Positions 1-7,179 are shown, counted from the first letter of the stretch. The stretch is DNA of 17,011 nucleotides from Sphingobacteriales bacterium (GCA_023251215.1 JAHEZF010000006.1:1-17011); one strand, 5' to 3'. Translations and numbers: made by a program. Notes: generated by a model not told the origin, from the letters alone.

Positions 1-126
1 TACCTGATCGGGACTCATTGTCTTCAATGCCTTCTCCACCGATGTATAGCCACCATTCTTCCGGTACACATCATAGTAGCGGATGCCTTCAATATTAATT
101 TTATCTAATAAAAGTTTTCTGCCCAT
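1..126 (-). CDS. nuoF: NADH-quinone oxidoreductase subunit F (NuoF), N-terminal part only
   Basis: The first 42 codons of a gene that continues past the left edge. The start is the ATG at 126-124. The visible protein begins MGRKLLLDKINIEGIRYYDV and continues through a YRKNGGY stretch, which resembles the leader that precedes the FMN/NADH-binding domain of NuoF. In the family, NuoF carries FMN and the N3 [4Fe-4S] cluster, accepts hydride from NADH and sits with NuoE in the peripheral arm; none of those cofactor motifs is reached here. It lies 16 bp downstream of the VOC gene and in the same direction as nuoA-E, so it is read as the next gene of the complex I operon. The call rests on the N-terminal match plus operon position. 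Confidence 0.85.
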   Translation of the reverse strand, partial: MGRKLLLDKINIEGIRYYDVYRKNGGYTSVEKALKTMSPDQV

Positions 127-142
127 GCTATTTATCTAATAG

Positions 143-553
143 TTATTTCTTCAATTCACAATTAAACATCCAGTTCACACCAAACTTGTCTGTAAGCATT
201 CCAAATTTTGAGCCCCAAAATGTATCCTGTAAAGGCATGGTTGATTTTCCACCCCCCACTAATGCATTAAAAGCTTTTTCCTCTTCATCCGGATTATCAA
301 AATTAATGTTGAGGTGAACGGCACCGCTTCCTTTACTTTCAGTTCCACTCCGCTCATCATCTGCTCCCATGATGGTAATTTCTTTTGCGATCATGGTGGC
401 ATGCATTATTTTTTGCTTATCGCTGGCCATACTCTCCATAGGAGACCCTTCATAACGGGAAAGGTGTACAATTCCCCCGCCTAAAGCTTTGGCATAAAAG
501 TTCAATGCTTCTTCACAGTTGCCATTGAACATGAGGTAAGGTGTCAGTTGCAT
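143..553 (-). CDS. VOC family (PhnB/YjdN-like) protein inside the nuo operon
   Basis: Encodes 136 residues from the ATG at 553, or 144 from an upstream ATG at 577 that would overlap nuoE. The 553 start is preferred because MQLTPYLMFNG is the usual beginning of this family and it leaves 4 bp after the nuoE stop. Family hallmarks seen are NGNCEEALNFY, then ALGG, a HATM stretch, a KAFNAL-VGGG helix-turn, and the ending FWGSKFGMLTDKFGVNWMFN. VOC proteins fold as paired beta-alpha-beta-beta-beta units and include glyoxalases, antibiotic-resistance proteins and many of unknown activity. PhnB-like members have no settled reaction. The gene sits between nuoE and nuoF, so it is probably co-transcribed with complex I, but nothing in the sequence shows a role in the complex. 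The family call is firm and the function unknown. Confidence 0.88.
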   Translation of the reverse strand: MQLTPYLMFNGNCEEALNFYAKALGGGIVHLSRYEGSPMESMASDKQKIMHATMIAKEITIMGADDERSGTESKGSGAVHLNINFDNPDEEEKAFNALVGGGKSTMPLQDTFWGSKFGMLTDKFGVNWMFNCELKK

Positions 554-557
554 ATAC

Positions 558-1058
558 TTAATTGTTTTGAGCTGCATTATTTCTGCATTCGTTAATTATG
601 ACATCCACTTTTTCTTTGGTCAGGTGCTCCCGGTAATTTTTTCCCAGTTGCATCATGGGTGCATAGCCACAGGCGCCAAGACATTCCACTGTTTTCAGGG
701 TGAACATTCCATCAGCCGTTGTTTCTCCGGGTTTAATACCAAGTTTATCACCAATGTATTTGATAATATTGTCACTTCCGTTCAGCATACAGGGGCCCGT
801 ATGGCAAACTTCAAACATATACTTACCCACCGGTTTTAAATTATACATGCTGTAGAATGTCGCCACTTCATACACTTCAATCGGTTCTATATTCAGCAAT
901 GAAGCCACATAATCCATTGTTTCCACACTCAGCCAGCCGCCGAATTCTTTTTGCGCCAGATGTAATGCCGGTATCACGGCGCTTTTTTGTTTCCCTTCCG
1001 GGTAAAAGCTGATGATACGTTGTACTTCTTTTAATTTTTCGTCTGAAAATTTAATCAT
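558..1058 (-). CDS. nuoE: NADH-quinone oxidoreductase subunit E (NuoE, 24 kDa type)
   Basis: A 166-residue thioredoxin-fold [2Fe-2S] protein of normal family length. The four cluster ligands are visible as C85-x4-C90 (in FEVCHTGPCML) and C126-x3-C130 (in VECLGACGYAP), the standard N1a spacing. An N-terminal helical segment precedes the fold (EVYEVATFYSMY around residues 61-72). NuoE pairs with NuoF in the NADH-oxidising tip of complex I on the cytoplasmic side. The start is the ATG at 1058, directly next to the repeat element that separates it from nuoD. Because that repeat lies upstream, expression of nuoE and the genes after it may depend on read-through of its hairpins or on a promoter inside it; this is inference. 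Confidence 0.96.
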   Translation of the reverse strand: MIKFSDEKLKEVQRIISFYPEGKQKSAVIPALHLAQKEFGGWLSVETMDYVASLLNIEPIEVYEVATFYSMYNLKPVGKYMFEVCHTGPCMLNGSDNIIKYIGDKLGIKPGETTADGMFTLKTVECLGACGYAPMMQLGKNYREHLTKEKVDVIINECRNNAAQNN

Positions 1059-1060
1059 AT

Positions 1061-1222
1061 ACCCCCATCCCCTAAAGGGGAGTTTTAAAACTCTGCGTTG
1101 ATACCAGAGCGCTTATTATTCAATATATGAACTTAAATATTTAACTCTCGGTTGTTAAAAGAACTTTCCCGGATACATCAAACTCTGCGACCTAAGTTCC
1201 CCCTTTAGGGGGACAGGGGGCT
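1061..1222. repeat. MITE-like inverted-repeat element between nuoD and nuoE
   Basis: The whole 164-bp nuoD-nuoE spacer is framed by related inverted arms. The left arm at 1061-1083 reads acccccatcccctaaagggg and onward. The reverse complement of the right arm (1196-1222) reads gccccctgtccccctaaagg and onward. The two match apart from the dinucleotide after the first C-run and the length of C/G runs. Each arm is itself a small hairpin: CCCCT-AA-AGGGG at 1069-1080 and TCCCCCT-TT-AGGGGGA at 1198-1213. A 9-bp direct repeat, aactctgcg, lies inside at 1089-1097 and 1181-1189. There is no coding potential in the element. C-run/TAAA/G-run palindromes of this kind recur in Bacteroidota intergenic DNA (recalled, not searched). 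Mobility by a transposase in trans is inference. Confidence 0.7.
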
Positions 1223-2446
1223 TTACCCATCCATTTCTCCCGCAATTATATTCAAACTGCTCATAGTTATCATAGCATCACTCAGCATCCCTCCTTTTGT
1301 TAACTCTTCAAAAGCCTGGTAATAAATAAAACAGGGCCTGCGAAAATGTAAACGATATGGAGTGCGACCACCATCGCTTATCAGATAAAAACCTAATTCG
1401 CCATTGCCTCCTTCTACAGAATTATATACCTCACCTGCCGGCATATTGATTTCTCCCATAATAATCTTGAAATGCCAGATCAATGCTTCCATTTTGGTGT
1501 AAACATCTTCTTTCTCCGGCAAATAATATTCAGGAACATCCGCATGATATACTTCCGCTTCGGCTCCTTTAAATTCCTGCACCTTATGATAAGCCTGCTC
1601 AATGATGCTTAAACTTTGCCACATTTCCTGGCTGCGTACCAACCATCGGTCATAGTTATCGCCGGTATTACCAACAGGAATATTGAATTGAAAATCCTCA
1701 TAACTGCAATAAGCTGTATGCACTCTTATATCATAATCCACGCCAGTTGCACGCAGATTAGGTCCGGTAAAGCCATAATTCAATGCCCGTTCAGCGCTGA
1801 TAGTGCCGGTACTCATTGTTCGTTCCATAAAAATACGGTTGCGCTGAAAAAGATTTTCGAACTCCTTCAGCACCCGTGGGTACTCTCTTAAAAACTTTTC
1901 GAGTTTTTGAAAAGCAATGTCATTAAAATTTCTTTCAAACCCGCCGATACGACCTATGTTAGTTGTCAGTCGTGATCCGCAAACCTCTTCATATATTTCA
2001 TAGATCAGTTCCCTGTACTGCATCACATAAAGGAAACCGGTGTATGCACCTGCATCTACACCAACAATGGAATTGCAGATCAAATGATCCGAAATTCTTG
2101 CCAGCTCCATAATGATGATACGGAGGTAATCAACCCGCTTAGGAGTTTTTATACCCAGCAATTTTTCACAGGTAAGGTGCCAACCCATGTTATTAATGGG
2201 TGATGAGCAATAATTCAACCGGTCAGTGAGTGTAGTGATCTGGTAAAGCGGACGGCGTTCAGCAATTTTTTCAAAAGCCCTGTGAATATATCCCACCGTT
2301 TGTTCTGCCGAAACAATACGTTCGCCATCCAGTTCAAGGATATTCTGAAACACACCGTGTGTAGCTGGGTGAGTAGGTCCCAGGTTCAGTGTAGTAGTGG
2401 TCTTTTCAATACTTCCTTCCGGTAATTTTATGTGATGTTCGGTCAT
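1223..2446 (-). CDS. nuoD: NADH-quinone oxidoreductase subunit D (NuoD, 49 kDa type)
   Basis: A 407-residue subunit of full family length, starting at the ATG at 2446. NuoD forms the quinone-reaction chamber together with NuoB. The diagnostic NLGPTHPATHG motif is at residues 21-31, followed by GYIHRAFEK (52-60) and RLNYCSS (76-82). The pair His30 and Tyr79 is spaced by 49 residues, as is the quinone-contacting His38/Tyr87 pair of Thermus Nqo4, so the catalytic site looks intact. NuoC and NuoD are separate genes here, not the fused NuoCD of some bacteria. The protein ends GEMDG, whereas most homologues I recall end in Glu-x-Asp-Arg. The stop codon at 1225-1223 directly abuts the repeat element downstream. 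The identification is secure. Confidence 0.97.
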   Translation of the reverse strand: MTEHHIKLPEGSIEKTTTTLNLGPTHPATHGVFQNILELDGERIVSAEQTVGYIHRAFEKIAERRPLYQITTLTDRLNYCSSPINNMGWHLTCEKLLGIKTPKRVDYLRIIIMELARISDHLICNSIVGVDAGAYTGFLYVMQYRELIYEIYEEVCGSRLTTNIGRIGGFERNFNDIAFQKLEKFLREYPRVLKEFENLFQRNRIFMERTMSTGTISAERALNYGFTGPNLRATGVDYDIRVHTAYCSYEDFQFNIPVGNTGDNYDRWLVRSQEMWQSLSIIEQAYHKVQEFKGAEAEVYHADVPEYYLPEKEDVYTKMEALIWHFKIIMGEINMPAGEVYNSVEGGNGELGFYLISDGGRTPYRLHFRRPCFIYYQAFEELTKGGMLSDAMITMSSLNIIAGEMDG

Positions 2447-2466
2447 GATTAATTTGAAAATTTATC

Positions 2467-2522
2467 AATTCGAAAATTTGAAAATCGAAGAATAACCCTG
2501 ATTATTTTCAAATTTTCAAATT
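2467..2522. repeat. AT-rich inverted repeat between nuoD and nuoC
   Basis: Arms of 19 bp: aattcgaaaatttgaaaat at 2467-2485 and attttcaaattttcaaatt at 2504-2522. The second is the reverse complement of the first with one mismatch. The loop is 18 bases. Another aatttgaaaattt copy begins at 2451, so the element probably starts near the nuoD start. In the nuo transcript this forms a long A/U hairpin just upstream of nuoD. It is low in GC and has no run of U after it in the transcript, so it does not look like an intrinsic terminator. Its origin as a small mobile repeat is inference. Confidence 0.7.
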
Positions 2523-2532
2523 AGCGCATTAG

Positions 2533-3045
2533 CTAATTACCCCCTCTCCCAAACATCTCATCATCTTTATCTGTCCTTGTCTGGTCTTCCAGTGGAAATT
2601 CTTTCCTCATCGGGAAATAATCCATTTCTTCTACGTTAAGAATTCTTTTCAAATTAGGATGACCAATAAAATTCACTCCATAGAAATCATAAGTTTCCCT
2701 TTCCATCCAGTTAGCTGCGGAAAATAAGCCCGTCGCCGTGTACACATCCGGTTTTTCAATACCTGTAAATACTTTTAAACGAATCCGGACATTATCAACA
2801 AGATTATGCAGGTGATAAACTACTGCAAGTTCCTTACCCTTTTTATCCGGATAGTGCACTGCGCACAGATCGGTCAGGAACCTGAATTTCAGTTCCTCAT
2901 CATCATATAAAAAATTCAGCACTTTCAGGTTGATTTCTTTGGGCGATTCGAAGGTGAGCAAATCATAGGGTTCGGTGAAATTTTTAACCTGGTCTCCAAA
3001 TTTTTCAATCAGTTTCTGTTTGATATGTTCATTTGTTAATGCCAT
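2533..3045 (-). CDS. nuoC: NADH-quinone oxidoreductase subunit C (NuoC, 30 kDa type)
   Basis: A 170-residue peripheral-arm subunit without cofactors that docks on NuoD. The family signature is clear: WMERETYDFYGVNFIGHPNL at residues 113-132, then KRIL, followed by FPMRKEFPLED (residues 144-154). The N-terminal part (about 10-110) matches the 30-kDa fold, with FLTDLCAVHYPD at 56-67. The start is the ATG at 3045. It is a stand-alone NuoC, with nuoD a separate gene 86 bp downstream. Both flanking spacers contain inverted repeats. The C-terminal tail DDEMFGRGGN is poor in conserved residues. The identification is secure. Confidence 0.96.
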   Translation of the reverse strand: MALTNEHIKQKLIEKFGDQVKNFTEPYDLLTFESPKEINLKVLNFLYDDEELKFRFLTDLCAVHYPDKKGKELAVVYHLHNLVDNVRIRLKVFTGIEKPDVYTATGLFSAANWMERETYDFYGVNFIGHPNLKRILNVEEMDYFPMRKEFPLEDQTRTDKDDEMFGRGGN

Positions 3046-3064
3046 TTCGTGATTTCAGGTTTTA

Positions 3065-3109
3065 GATTGCAGATTGAATAAAAAAATCTAAAATCGCAAA
3101 TCTGCAATC
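3065..3109. repeat. Inverted repeat between nuoC and nuoB
   Basis: Perfect 11-bp arms gattgcagatt (3065-3075) and aatctgcaatc (3099-3109), separated by 23 bases. The inner DNA carries an imperfect second copy of the same words (aatctaaaatcgcaaatctg). It would form a hairpin in the nuo mRNA about 20 bases upstream of nuoC. A related word, ttttagatt, recurs just upstream of nuoB at 3706-3714, suggesting that the two spacers share pieces of one repeat family. Confidence 0.6.
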
Positions 3110-3114
3110 GCCAA

Positions 3115-3699
3115 TTATTGAATCCCGTAACTTTCCAGCAATGCTTTGTATTGATCACTGTTTCTTCTTCTTAAACTTTCCCTACCCACCAAATCCTGTA
3201 TTCGTATCACTCCATCAAGGATGGCTTCAGGCCGAGGAGGACAACCCGGTACATATACATCCACCGGAATCACCTGGTCGATCCCCTGCAATACACTGTA
3301 AGTATCAAAAATGCCGCCGCTGTATGCACAGGCTCCCACTGCGATTACCCAGCGTGGCTCGGCCATTTGCAGATATACTTGTTTTAATACCGGGCCCATT
3401 TTTTTTGCAATGGTTCCCATTACCATCAGCAGATCGCATTGCCGGGGTGAAAAGCCAACCCTCTCTGCACCAAACCTGCCAAGATCGTAATGTGAACCCA
3501 TCGTTGCCATAAATTCAATTCCACAGCAGGAAGTTGCAAAAGGCAGCGGCCAGATGGAATTTTTTCTTGCCAAACCAATTACTTTATTGAGCGAGGTGGC
3601 AAAAAATCCTTCTCCCATACTTCCTTCAGGCATTTCTGCCATACTAATATCTGCCTCAAGCGGCTTTTGAATAAGATTATATGCAACAGGACGTGGCAT
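3115..3699 (-). CDS. nuoB: NADH-quinone oxidoreductase subunit B (NuoB, PSST type)
   Basis: A 194-residue subunit that holds iron-sulfur cluster N2, the last electron donor before quinone. All four expected ligands are visible: the adjacent pair C58-C59 in FATSCCGIEFMA, C124 in VGACAYSGG and C153 in VPGCPPRPE. The core from about residue 37 to 172 is the conserved 20-kDa domain, including GFSPRQCDLLMVMGT (82-96). The roughly 35 residues before it and the basic end (ESLRRRNSDQYKALLESYGIQ region) are variable extensions. The start is the ATG at 3699. It sits between nuoA and nuoC, with spacers of 116 and 69 bp that both contain inverted repeats. Confidence 0.97.
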   Translation of the reverse strand: MPRPVAYNLIQKPLEADISMAEMPEGSMGEGFFATSLNKVIGLARKNSIWPLPFATSCCGIEFMATMGSHYDLGRFGAERVGFSPRQCDLLMVMGTIAKKMGPVLKQVYLQMAEPRWVIAVGACAYSGGIFDTYSVLQGIDQVIPVDVYVPGCPPRPEAILDGVIRIQDLVGRESLRRRNSDQYKALLESYGIQ

Positions 3700-3718
3700 A
3701 AAAAATTTTAGATTTTAG

Positions 3719-3736
3719 TCCCGATAGCTATCGGGA
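3719..3736. repeat. 18-bp perfect palindrome in the nuoA-nuoB spacer
   Basis: tcccgatagctatcggga is perfectly self-complementary. An identical 18-bp copy lies inside hisS at 9728-9745. In the transcript it would make a short GC-capped hairpin 19 bases upstream of the nuoB start. Two exact copies of an 18-mer in 17 kb are not expected by chance, so this is a repeat family rather than a local accident. I recall this palindrome as recurrent in Bacteroidota genomes, but this was not searched. Confidence 0.8.
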
Positions 3737-3815
3737 GAAGATTTAATATTTATAACACTCCTTTCGTCAGTCGGTTCACAATCTTCAATATTAAATAACA
3801 AAATATTCAATCGTT

Positions 3816-4211
3816 TTAATCTTCCCACTTCAATGCTCCCTTTTTAATTATATAAATAAATCCACAAAGAAAAAACCCGGTGAACATTAAAACGGCCCAA
3901 AAGCCATTCCACCCAAGTTCTTTAAAATTTACTGCATAGGGATAAAAAAAAATCACTTCCACATCAAACAACACAAACAGAATAGCCGTAAGAAAATATT
4001 TAATTGCCACTGGCTGGCGGGCATCACCATGAGTTTCGATTCCGCTGGCAAAAGTTTGCAGCTTATCCGTTGTTTTTCTTTTGGGACCCAATAAATGTGT
4101 TACTAACATTAGAAATACAACTAACCCGACGGCAAAAATTACCTGGATGACAACCGGCAGATAAGAGCCGTTGTCAGCTGTATTCAGGCCAGTTTGAAGT
4201 AAATAGATCAT
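3816..4211 (-). CDS. nuoA: NADH-quinone oxidoreductase subunit A (NuoA, ND3 type)
   Basis: A 131-residue integral membrane subunit with three predicted helices at about residues 18-41, 70-92 and 103-123, the ND3 topology. The loop between helices 1 and 2 contains the family's ASGIE segment (55-59). Helix 2 has the conserved acidic residues in LFVLFDVEVIFFYP (D83, E85). The loop region takes part in coupling quinone reduction to proton pumping in the family. It is the first gene of the nuo operon. Its ATG at 4211 lies 17 bp after a consensus Bacteroidota -7 box, which implies a very short leader. Confidence 0.95.
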   Translation of the reverse strand: MIYLLQTGLNTADNGSYLPVVIQVIFAVGLVVFLMLVTHLLGPKRKTTDKLQTFASGIETHGDARQPVAIKYFLTAILFVLFDVEVIFFYPYAVNFKELGWNGFWAVLMFTGFFLCGFIYIIKKGALKWED

Positions 4212-4227
4212 TACTTTTTCTCTGCTG

Positions 4228-4235
4228 CAAAATTA
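4228..4235 (-). promoter_or_regulatory. Candidate -7 box of the nuo operon promoter
   Basis: Read on the minus strand this is TAATTTTG, an exact match to the Bacteroidota primary sigma -7 consensus TAnnTTTG. It lies 17 bp upstream of the nuoA ATG, giving a leader of about 10 nucleotides. No convincing -33 TTG is present at the usual distance of about 19-20 bp, so this is a partial promoter match. Confidence 0.45.
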
Positions 4236-4400
4236 AGGTGGTGGCATGAGATTACCTTAGCTTAAAGAAGAAAAGAGAAAAAGAATTGATGAGGGTTTAC
4301 GGGTATATTCTTCCACAGTTTCCAACTTCTTTATTAATAAAAATCCCCCACCATTCATTACAGCAGAGTATCTTTTTGTAAAAAGAAGAAAACCGGGTTT

Positions 4401-6203
4401 TTAATTCTTTACAGATGTATTTTTCACCACAGCCTTTGTCTTAGGCTTAACGGTTGTTGCTTTTTTGGTTGCGGTTGTCTTTGCCGGTGTTTTAGTTTTT
4501 GGATTGGTTGTTTGTTTGGGTACAGGTGGTTTTTCCAGGTCAGTAATATATTTTATTATCGTTTCATTGGTTGGATCCAATACCAGCATTATTTTAAGAT
4601 ATTCAACAGCCTTTACTTTATCCTTGAGTATATTGGCATAATACTGTGCCAGGTAGCCCGCCGTACTTAAAATGGCGGGTTTATATTTTGCTGTATCTCT
4701 TTCAAGTATTTCCAGGTATTTTATCGCTGGCTGTACAGCCAATCCTTTTTCCATGGACGTATCTAATGCCCGTTGTATGTTAAATCTCCATTGCCAGCCA
4801 AAATTTTCATCAGGATATTTTTCTGTGTAAATTGTAAACAGGCTGTCCGATCTTGTATAATTCTTTCCCTGGTAGTATGCAAATCCCGCATCAAAATAAT
4901 CCCGCTGACCGGGATTGGCTCTTAACCGGATTATTTCCATCCTCAGGTCTCCTTCCTTGTTACGACTTATGCTATCACCCATAGCTTTAAAACATTCAGC
5001 ACCTTTCTTTAAAAAATCAATCTTCGACTGTAATACCGTATCCATTGCCGCTCCTTTTATGTAGGTGTCGTAGATTTCATCGGGAGAACTGCTTGTCCTG
5101 GATAAAATTTTTGCTTTCAGCTCTATATCTTTCAGAATAATATCTTCAGGTCTCTCTTTCTCAAAATACTGATCAATAAATTTTTTTGCTTCATTATAAT
5201 TGCGCTGGGTATTCATGCTATCCTTTAAGGCCAGCAAAGAATCTCCTTTATCGGACCAGGCATAAGCTAAAAGCTTATATAATTTTGGCTTGGTATGTTC
5301 CCTCTCAGCCGATACTACTTTTTGAGCCTTGTCAATGGCACAATCAAAATCTTTGTGAGCCCAACATAGCTGACCGTACAGGTATTCGTCCTGTATGTCT
5401 GTTTCAGGCAACTTGCTGTCAATATATTTCTTCAACTGGTTTTCTGCTTCATTAAAATCCTGCCGTTGAAAGAAATAATAAAAAAACAATTCATAATAGG
5501 CCGGGGTAAATTTTGGATCACGGGTGATGGCTTCGTTGAGGTACTGCAAAACAAGTTCCCAGTTCCTTTGTGTCACAAAAATTTTGGCTAATCTCAGGTC
5601 GGCCACAGCAAAAGCCGGATTGATCTCCAGCGTTTTTTTATAACTCTGGTAAGCATCGCCACCGCCCTCGCCGGGCTTAGCTTTGCGGTAAGCATTGCCT
5701 AACTGCAACCATGTTTCGGTATTCAGAGGATCTCTGAGTACAGCTACCTTTAGTTTTTCAATGGCGTAATTAAAATCCCCGGCTTTAGCATCTACATTGG
5801 CTCTGCCTATTGCAGTAAGTACGGCCGGGTCGTCGCCTTTTTTTCCGCGGCTTGCTGTTATGGCCGCTTCAAAACGCTGGCGGGCATCACTGGTTTTATT
5901 ATCCAGCAAGTCTGCATGACCTAAACCTACAAGTATCAGTGGCGCATTACCATTGGTCATTAATGCTTTTTCGTATAACTGGCGGGCAGCGGCATTATCA
6001 TCCATGTCAAAATATGTTTGACCCAGCCAGTAAGTAGCATCCATATTATTTGGATTGGTGGCAAGTAGTTTTTCAAAAACAGCCACTGCACTCTTAAACC
6101 TGTCCGCATACAAATGATTCATCCCCTCCTGTATGGTCTGCGCTTTTAACCCGGTTATGAATAATAAGCCGGAAATTAAAAATGTATTTGTGGTTTTCTT
6201 CAT
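4401..6203 (-). CDS. Secreted TPR-repeat protein with a basic Lys/Thr/Pro-rich tail
   Basis: Encodes 600 residues from the ATG at 6203; a GTG at 6215 would add four. The start MKKTTNTFLISGLLFITGLKAQ is a signal peptide with likely cleavage near KAQ, so the protein should act in the periplasm or outer envelope. Helical tetratricopeptide repeats fill most of the mature protein, for example near 42-85 (AVFEKLLATNPNN, then YWLGQTYFDM), 145-172, 205-235 and 433-465. The last 40 or so residues (about 560-600) are low-complexity, rich in Lys, Thr and Pro and nearly free of acidic residues. TPR arrays bind partner proteins; no catalytic motif is seen. It is the last gene of the tonB cluster, 41 bp after the PstS-like gene. 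The fold is clear and the role unknown. Confidence 0.87.
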   Translation of the reverse strand: MKKTTNTFLISGLLFITGLKAQTIQEGMNHLYADRFKSAVAVFEKLLATNPNNMDATYWLGQTYFDMDDNAAARQLYEKALMTNGNAPLILVGLGHADLLDNKTSDARQRFEAAITASRGKKGDDPAVLTAIGRANVDAKAGDFNYAIEKLKVAVLRDPLNTETWLQLGNAYRKAKPGEGGGDAYQSYKKTLEINPAFAVADLRLAKIFVTQRNWELVLQYLNEAITRDPKFTPAYYELFFYYFFQRQDFNEAENQLKKYIDSKLPETDIQDEYLYGQLCWAHKDFDCAIDKAQKVVSAEREHTKPKLYKLLAYAWSDKGDSLLALKDSMNTQRNYNEAKKFIDQYFEKERPEDIILKDIELKAKILSRTSSSPDEIYDTYIKGAAMDTVLQSKIDFLKKGAECFKAMGDSISRNKEGDLRMEIIRLRANPGQRDYFDAGFAYYQGKNYTRSDSLFTIYTEKYPDENFGWQWRFNIQRALDTSMEKGLAVQPAIKYLEILERDTAKYKPAILSTAGYLAQYYANILKDKVKAVEYLKIMLVLDPTNETIIKYITDLEKPPVPKQTTNPKTKTPAKTTATKKATTVKPKTKAVVKNTSVKN

Positions 6204-6244
6204 TTTACTGTTCACTTTAAGAATTGTAAATATAGCTGATTTGT

Positions 6245-7165
6245 TTACTCCTTCAGCCTTACAGGTCTTATTCCAAAATTTTTCTGGGCAGGTACCAGGT
6301 AAGCCCTTTTAAAAATAAGTTGTCCGATCTCCCCACTCATAAAATCAGCAAATCCATGTCCTAATCCTTTATAATTTTCTTTAACGATATAAACCAAATC
6401 CCGTACCATAGGATAACGCTTGGTGAAAATATTAGCCTGGTATGCTTTAACAAAAGACTCTGGTGTATCTGTGCTTTCAATCGCCGCTATTCTTACTTTT
6501 TTCAAAAAACTCAACTGCGCTGTGTCTTCCGGATTTCCAATCCAACTTACGCCTATAAAGCCAACCACATCCGGGTTTTGGGAGACATAGTTAATCACTC
6601 CTTCGCTGCTGCGTGCCGCTACTGCCTTTGGAGTGAGTGTGTCGCCATGCAGTACTGAATCGATGATAAAACGTACTGTACTGGTTGCTTTTACCCCGTC
6701 AAATACCGGGATTAAATTTTTCCTAAATCTGCCTTTCAGGATTGCCCTGATATCAGTCATTGTAAATAATGAGTCCGGCGCCCCGGGATTTACAATAACA
6801 ACAATAGCGTCTCTTGCAATGGTCATGCTTTCGGGTGATACCTCCATCGAATCAACCATAAATGCTTTTTCATCTTCATTGAAGCTGCGTGTAGCAATGA
6901 TCATCCGGATGCTATCTGCTTCGAGGTCTTTAAAACATTCCGCCTCGGGCTTATATTGAACAATGATCTTCGTTCCCGGATGATTGGCTTCATACACCAT
7001 CACCTGCGCATCTATTATTGGTTTAAATGATTCATCGGCGCTTACATGAATTGTTCCTTTGTTTTTACTATCCGGCAATTCCTCTTCCTGTTTTTTAAAT
7101 GATTTACAATTCATCAGCCCGGACAAAAGGCAAATAATCAGAATGAACGGGGTTATCAATTTCAT
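6245..7165 (-). CDS. PstS-like substrate-binding lipoprotein of the tonB cluster
   Basis: A 306-residue protein from the ATG at 7165. A longer GTG-started frame to 7240 is rejected because it would overlap the preceding gene and hide the leader. The start MKLITPFILIICLLSGLMNC is a lipoprotein signal with the probable lipidated Cys at residue 20, followed by a charged linker (KKQEEEL). From about residue 38 it matches the PBP-like/PstS fold: GTIHVSADESFKPI, then IIATRSF, IARDAIVVIVNPGAP and a VVGFIGVSWIG segment. PstS proteins bind phosphate or related anions for ABC uptake, but no pstCAB genes lie here, so a different or sensory role is likely. It follows the small membrane gene by 14 bp and precedes the TPR gene. 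The ligand is not evident. Confidence 0.85.
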   Translation of the reverse strand: MKLITPFILIICLLSGLMNCKSFKKQEEELPDSKNKGTIHVSADESFKPIIDAQVMVYEANHPGTKIIVQYKPEAECFKDLEADSIRMIIATRSFNEDEKAFMVDSMEVSPESMTIARDAIVVIVNPGAPDSLFTMTDIRAILKGRFRKNLIPVFDGVKATSTVRFIIDSVLHGDTLTPKAVAARSSEGVINYVSQNPDVVGFIGVSWIGNPEDTAQLSFLKKVRIAAIESTDTPESFVKAYQANIFTKRYPMVRDLVYIVKENYKGLGHGFADFMSGEIGQLIFKRAYLVPAQKNFGIRPVRLKE

Positions 7166-7179
7166 CTGCCGGCAATAGC

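Noticed and set aside
3741..3796. An atttaatatt/aatattaaat inverted repeat in the nuoA-nuoB spacer
   Set aside because: Ten A/T bases only, in AT-rich DNA; not distinguishable from background.
4220..4368. An 8-bp inverted repeat (ctctgctg/cagcagag) upstream of nuoA
   Set aside because: The arms are short and 133 bp apart, and such a match is plausible by chance in this spacer.
4371..4386. A tcttttt/aaaaaga hairpin downstream of the TPR gene as a terminator
   Set aside because: The stem is all A/T except one pair and the loop is two bases, too weak for an intrinsic terminator.
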